A stretch of DNA of 64,000 nt, taken from the NCBI RefSeq assembly GCF_020907275.1, contig NZ_JAJJWI010000003.1, positions 124,001 through 188,000 of the forward strand, read 5' to 3'. Shown in pieces: positions 60,838 through 64,000 of the stretch. Made by a program: the position numbers and the translations under genes. The notes beneath the pieces were generated by a model. The model made no database searches, was not told where the DNA came from, and saw only the letters and a list, made by a program, of their open reading frames with translations. The first letter of the stretch is position 1. Every line of letters begins with the position of its first letter. The stretch comes from Pontibacter silvestris (GTDB lineage Bacteria > Bacteroidota > Bacteroidia > Cytophagales > Hymenobacteraceae).

Positions 60838-62847
60838 CTAGTCAGTAAACCTGATTCTTTTATTTCCTGCTTTAACGACAAGGTCTTTCAGGTCATAATA
60901 CTTAAGTACTCCATATAAAACATTTGAAAAGGCATCTTTTTGCATAGGGTTCTGGACCATCTCCTCAAATGATTTAACGGATCGAGAAATTTCTGCTTCT
61001 GCAATTCTGCGGTCTAGATAAGCAGCATGTATCACAGCCGGGCCATAAGCACCATTTGCCACAACTTTAACTGTATGTTTTTTCAGTTCCGGCTCAGACC
61101 TGATAAAATCCAGAAGCGACATAATATCCACCACCCTTTGCCCCATAAGTGTTTTACCTGTGTGTAGACTAATCATGGCATTGCGGTATTCCTTGTTCCA
61201 GTACTTAGGGTCGTTTAACTCCAGTGGGTCAGTAGTTTCTCCGAATCCTCTCAGGTCACTCAGCACCAGAATATCATCTTGGTTTAGATAGCTCTCAAGC
61301 ACTTTTTCGTTAGCCATTATTTCGCTTTTCCCACTCTCGTTCAGGTAAAGGACAAGCTTACTGTCAGGCTTAGCAGTTTCAGGAGACAGCACCAGGCAAG
61401 GAACTGGCATCTGCCCGTGACGGATGATCTGGTATTTTAGCAGTTTGTAATTTCGTGCGGAAGAAGCACCTGTTTGTTCTATTTCTATTTGGTTAGCTGG
61501 CAAGGAAATACCTAACAACTCTAAAACTTTTCTGCTGATTACACTGCTATCTTTTTTCATAAAAGCTTCCCGAGAAGAAGCATATTGCTTTGATAAAGTA
61601 TAGTTATGCTGTTGAATAGTCACTTTATAGGGAAAAGTTGTAGCAACCTGCCCAGTGGTGGTACAAAGAATGTCTTCATCATAAAGAGAAGCAACATCTT
61701 GTTCCTTTACAGGTGTCTTATCGCTGCAAAGCCAGGTTCTGAACCAGGTTACTGCTGCTTCCCGCTTTTGCCTGGGCATGCCGTGGCCACCTTCCAGTGA
61801 AAACATACTAACTTTTGAACTTTGGCTTAAGGTACCATAAGCTTGCTTAAGTTCAGCATACACATGACTGGCTCCCCAATAATCCACCATATCATAATAC
61901 CCTGACATAATGAGCAATGGCTTGGGTGCGAACATGAGCAAGAAGTCACTTATTTCCAGCTGCTCCCTTCCCTCATAGGGAATATGCTGGCAACCGTCAG
62001 AAGCACCACTTAGCTCCAGCGTTCGCTCTCGCTGTGAAACATAACTGCATACCGAAGCCACTTTTATCCGATCATCGAGCCCAATAAGGTATGTAGTTTG
62101 CGTGCCGCCTCCTGAACTACCGATACAGGCAAGTTTATCTTTATCTACTTCGGCGCGCGTTTCCAGGTAATCAAGTGCCCGCACATTGTCCCAATACTCA
62201 TAAGCAGCGACACTGGTACCAACCAGGTTTGCTCCTGCATTTAATAAGGTATGCGCTGTGGTGGCACCGCGCGTCAGTGGCTTTCCCGCATCATCAGTTA
62301 ATTGTAAACGCTCCCCCTGTGCCACAGGATCAACGGCTAAAGCAGCAATACCATTCAATACAAAAGCTGTGGCTGTTTTCTGGTCTGACAGTTTTCCGGC
62401 TATTCCATGACCTGCGAGTACCAAGGTAGTCGGAAAAGACCCTTTGCCATCGGGGATATAAAAATTAGCTGTCACGTACCGATGCGGTACACTCTCATAA
62501 ACAACTTTCTCTACTCTATATCCTTTCTGTTGCGAAACCCCTACTACACGGGCATGCAAGTCTGTTTTTTCAGGTAAGTCCCCTAATAGCTGACGGTAAC
62601 GGTACTTACAGCTTTCCCGATAAGCTGTCAACGCTTTTTTAGATAGCAAAGCCGCCTGAAATTTCTTCTGCCGCTCAGCATACTGCTGATGTACATCACG
62701 CAACAGGTAAGCATTGTAGGCTGTGCTCATTCTCCAGGGTAAAGCATTATAGCTTTCCTGAGCATTTGAAACGCCTGCACAAGCAAGTGTAACCAAGAGT
62801 AAAAGAATGTACCGTAGAGAAGCTATCATTAGAAGACTCTGTTTCAC
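60838..62847 (-). CDS. Exported double alpha/beta-hydrolase, acetylxylan esterase-like
   Basis: 669 residues, signal peptide ending GVSNAQ. The first hydrolase domain carries the nucleophile elbow G243-S-S245-G-G in ACIGSSGGGTQTTYL, with an Asp at 319-322 (SGYYDMVDYWG) and His355 (LEGGHGMPRQ); this half resembles acetylxylan esterases that deacetylate glycans. The second half (about 470-669) is a similar fold, but the elbow reads NGAYG, with Ala where Ser should be, so it is probably not catalytic. It lies 49 bases after the susD stop codon and is likely in the same transcript. Confidence 0.85.
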   Translation of the reverse strand: MKQSLLMIASLRYILLLLVTLACAGVSNAQESYNALPWRMSTAYNAYLLRDVHQQYAERQKKFQAALLSKKALTAYRESCKYRYRQLLGDLPEKTDLHARVVGVSQQKGYRVEKVVYESVPHRYVTANFYIPDGKGSFPTTLVLAGHGIAGKLSDQKTATAFVLNGIAALAVDPVAQGERLQLTDDAGKPLTRGATTAHTLLNAGANLVGTSVAAYEYWDNVRALDYLETRAEVDKDKLACIGSSGGGTQTTYLIGLDDRIKVASVCSYVSQRERTLELSGASDGCQHIPYEGREQLEISDFLLMFAPKPLLIMSGYYDMVDYWGASHVYAELKQAYGTLSQSSKVSMFSLEGGHGMPRQKREAAVTWFRTWLCSDKTPVKEQDVASLYDEDILCTTTGQVATTFPYKVTIQQHNYTLSKQYASSREAFMKKDSSVISRKVLELLGISLPANQIEIEQTGASSARNYKLLKYQIIRHGQMPVPCLVLSPETAKPDSKLVLYLNESGKSEIMANEKVLESYLNQDDILVLSDLRGFGETTDPLELNDPKYWNKEYRNAMISLHTGKTLMGQRVVDIMSLLDFIRSEPELKKHTVKVVANGAYGPAVIHAAYLDRRIAEAEISRSVKSFEEMVQNPMQKDAFSNVLYGVLKYYDLKDLVVKAGNKRIRFTD

Positions 62848-62896
62848 AAGTAAAGGGATAAGGAGTTATACAGCTTCTCCTTATCCCCTGCTCTTA

Positions 62897-64000
62897 TTAA
62901 TTGTAGCCTGGGTTTTGTTTGAATTCTTCTTTGTTGGTAACAGCATCTAATTGTACCTGCGGAATAGGGCGCACCATGTGGTAACTCTTGATATTGTCTT
63001 TTGCATCAGGATTGTACTTTTGTACATACTCTACCAGTTTACCAGTACGTTTCAGGTCGTACCAGCGGACCTGCTCTCCGGCCAGTTCTCTAGCACGCTC
63101 TTCAAGAATGAAATCAATGTTCAGATCAGCAGTTGTAATCATCATTTGGTCTTCCATGCTCGGAACAGCGCGTGTAGTCCGCAATGTATTCAGGTAGTTT
63201 ACGGCCTCTGCAGGATTGGAATTCATTAATCCTTCTGCAGCTATCAGGTATAGTTCAGCTAGGCGAATCACAAAAGCATCACGTGAACTCCACTCCTGGT
63301 TTGCTGTCAGGCGGGTGGGATCCATAAACTTCTTTAACTGGATAAACTGCGAGCGCAGCAAAGGCGATCCGTCAGCTTTATACATGGTCGTACGGTCAAA
63401 AATCTTGTACCTGTCTGCTGCTCTCGCCAACTGGCTGCTGGTGGCTGGTGTCTTCAGGAAAAGCATAGAAGTGTCGCCTAAGCTCATCTGCGGATAACCA
63501 TTTACTTCGCCATCCTGCAGGTTTACCATGTTAGCGTACCAAACCGTCTGGAAGCTACCATGGTAACGTTGGTCTACAGTTTCATTAAACAAATCCAGCA
63601 GGTGCAGTGTAGGCATAAAGCGCTGATAAGGACGACCATAGTTAATCGCACGCTGCATGCCAGGTTGTTTATCGTACACCATAATGTAGAACAGGTGGCC
63701 GTTGTTGCCTTTTCCGGCAGCAGGGTCGTAGTCCCCGTTCATGGTGTCGTCGTTTGTGTAGTTCACATAATACACTACTTCTGAGTTAGTACCTCCCTCA
63801 CTGTTCTTCATATCCCACAACGAGGCGTAGTCTGTAAAAAGGGAATAGCGACCGCTATTAATAATATCTGTTGCCAACGAGGCTGCTTCGGCATAAAGAC
63901 CTGTATTGTTCGTCTCGCTGGCACGAGTCAGCGCCAGGCGGGCTTTCAGTGCTTTGGCAACATCCTGTGTAATCCTGCCATCTGTTGATTTCTTTGCTTC
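62897..64000 (-). CDS. SusD/RagB family lipoprotein, N-terminus outside the window
   Basis: The frame is open to the right edge of the window, so the 5' part including the signal peptide is missing. The visible part has SusD text: TDIINSGRYSLFTDYASLW, RLAELYLIAAEGLMNSNP, AVNYLNTLRTTRAVP, ERARELAGEQVRWYDLKRTGKL, ending in the usual FKQNPGYN. A SusC partner should lie just beyond the window. It pairs with the esterase and enzymes to the left to form a polysaccharide-utilisation locus. Confidence 0.94.
   Translation of the reverse strand, partial: EAKKSTDGRITQDVAKALKARLALTRASETNNTGLYAEAASLATDIINSGRYSLFTDYASLWDMKNSEGGTNSEVVYYVNYTNDDTMNGDYDPAAGKGNNGHLFYIMVYDKQPGMQRAINYGRPYQRFMPTLHLLDLFNETVDQRYHGSFQTVWYANMVNLQDGEVNGYPQMSLGDTSMLFLKTPATSSQLARAADRYKIFDRTTMYKADGSPLLRSQFIQLKKFMDPTRLTANQEWSSRDAFVIRLAELYLIAAEGLMNSNPAEAVNYLNTLRTTRAVPSMEDQMMITTADLNIDFILEERARELAGEQVRWYDLKRTGKLVEYVQKYNPDAKDNIKSYHMVRPIPQVQLDAVTNKEEFKQNPGYN

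Noticed and set aside
1-64000. tRNA, rRNA, CRISPR array, insertion sequence or phage genes
   Set aside because: None recognised on either strand by eye; regularly spaced repeats and transposase text are absent. A tRNA scan was not run.

Overview
The window comes from a Bacteroidota chromosome, most likely a Cytophagales/Hymenobacteraceae (Pontibacter-like) bacterium. The evidence is SusC/SusD pairs, TonB-dependent receptors, a PorT-type type IX secretion protein, a DUF5606 protein, a BlaI/M56 pair with a TonB C-terminal domain, and many promoters with the Bacteroidota -7 element TAnnTTTG. The assignment is by gene content and motif; no database was searched. No rRNA, tRNA, CRISPR array or insertion sequence was seen.

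Layout. 1-2921: 3' part of a SusC porin and its SusD partner, AT-rich, closed by a terminator. 3056-5412: BlaI repressor, M56 sensor protease with a TonB C-terminal domain, and a lipoprotein carrying the same domain. 5518-16926: mostly housekeeping and orphan genes (surE, a DoxX protein, a DUF3050 protein, typA, an LruC-domain lipoprotein, a membrane protein, a P1-family peptidase). 17002-17991: aldo/keto reductase. 18161-25399: a complete isoleucine/valine operon (ilvD, ilvB, ilvN, ilvC, ilvA) behind two consecutive leader-peptide attenuators. 25430-26941: a soluble tandem ABC ATPase. 27023-30142: a TPP riboswitch and a thiamine salvage operon (thiM, thiE, thiD, tenA). 30364-33964: ferric-siderophore receptor plus PepSY membrane protein. 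34139-35734: a lipoprotein with kinase-like motifs. 35810-40159 (minus strand): ubiE, porT and an SDR gene, plus a PorE-like OmpA protein. 40919-47766: engB, a TonB-C protein, DUF5606, a PerR-like regulator with its peroxiredoxin, two GNAT acetyltransferases, kdtA and rsgA. 47776-64000: a polysaccharide-utilisation region (beta-helix protein, two GH105 hydrolases, DUF4861, cytochrome-linked dehydrogenase, DUF6807/PmoA, Gfo/Idh/MocA, an esterase and a 5'-truncated susD), which points to an acidic, pectin-like glycan.

The strongest regulatory discovery is upstream of ilvD. Two short ORFs of 26 and 20 codons are packed with Ile, Leu and Val codons. Each is followed by an intrinsic terminator, and in each the end of the ORF is complementary to the 5' arm of that terminator, as expected for ribosome-stalling attenuation. 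Having two such units in series before one operon is unusual. Other points of interest are a pair of LacI-type operators in the polysaccharide locus with no regulator nearby, a PerR-like regulator lacking the structural-zinc cysteines, a Fam20C-like motif set in an envelope lipoprotein, and a small membrane ORF that may be a gene remnant.
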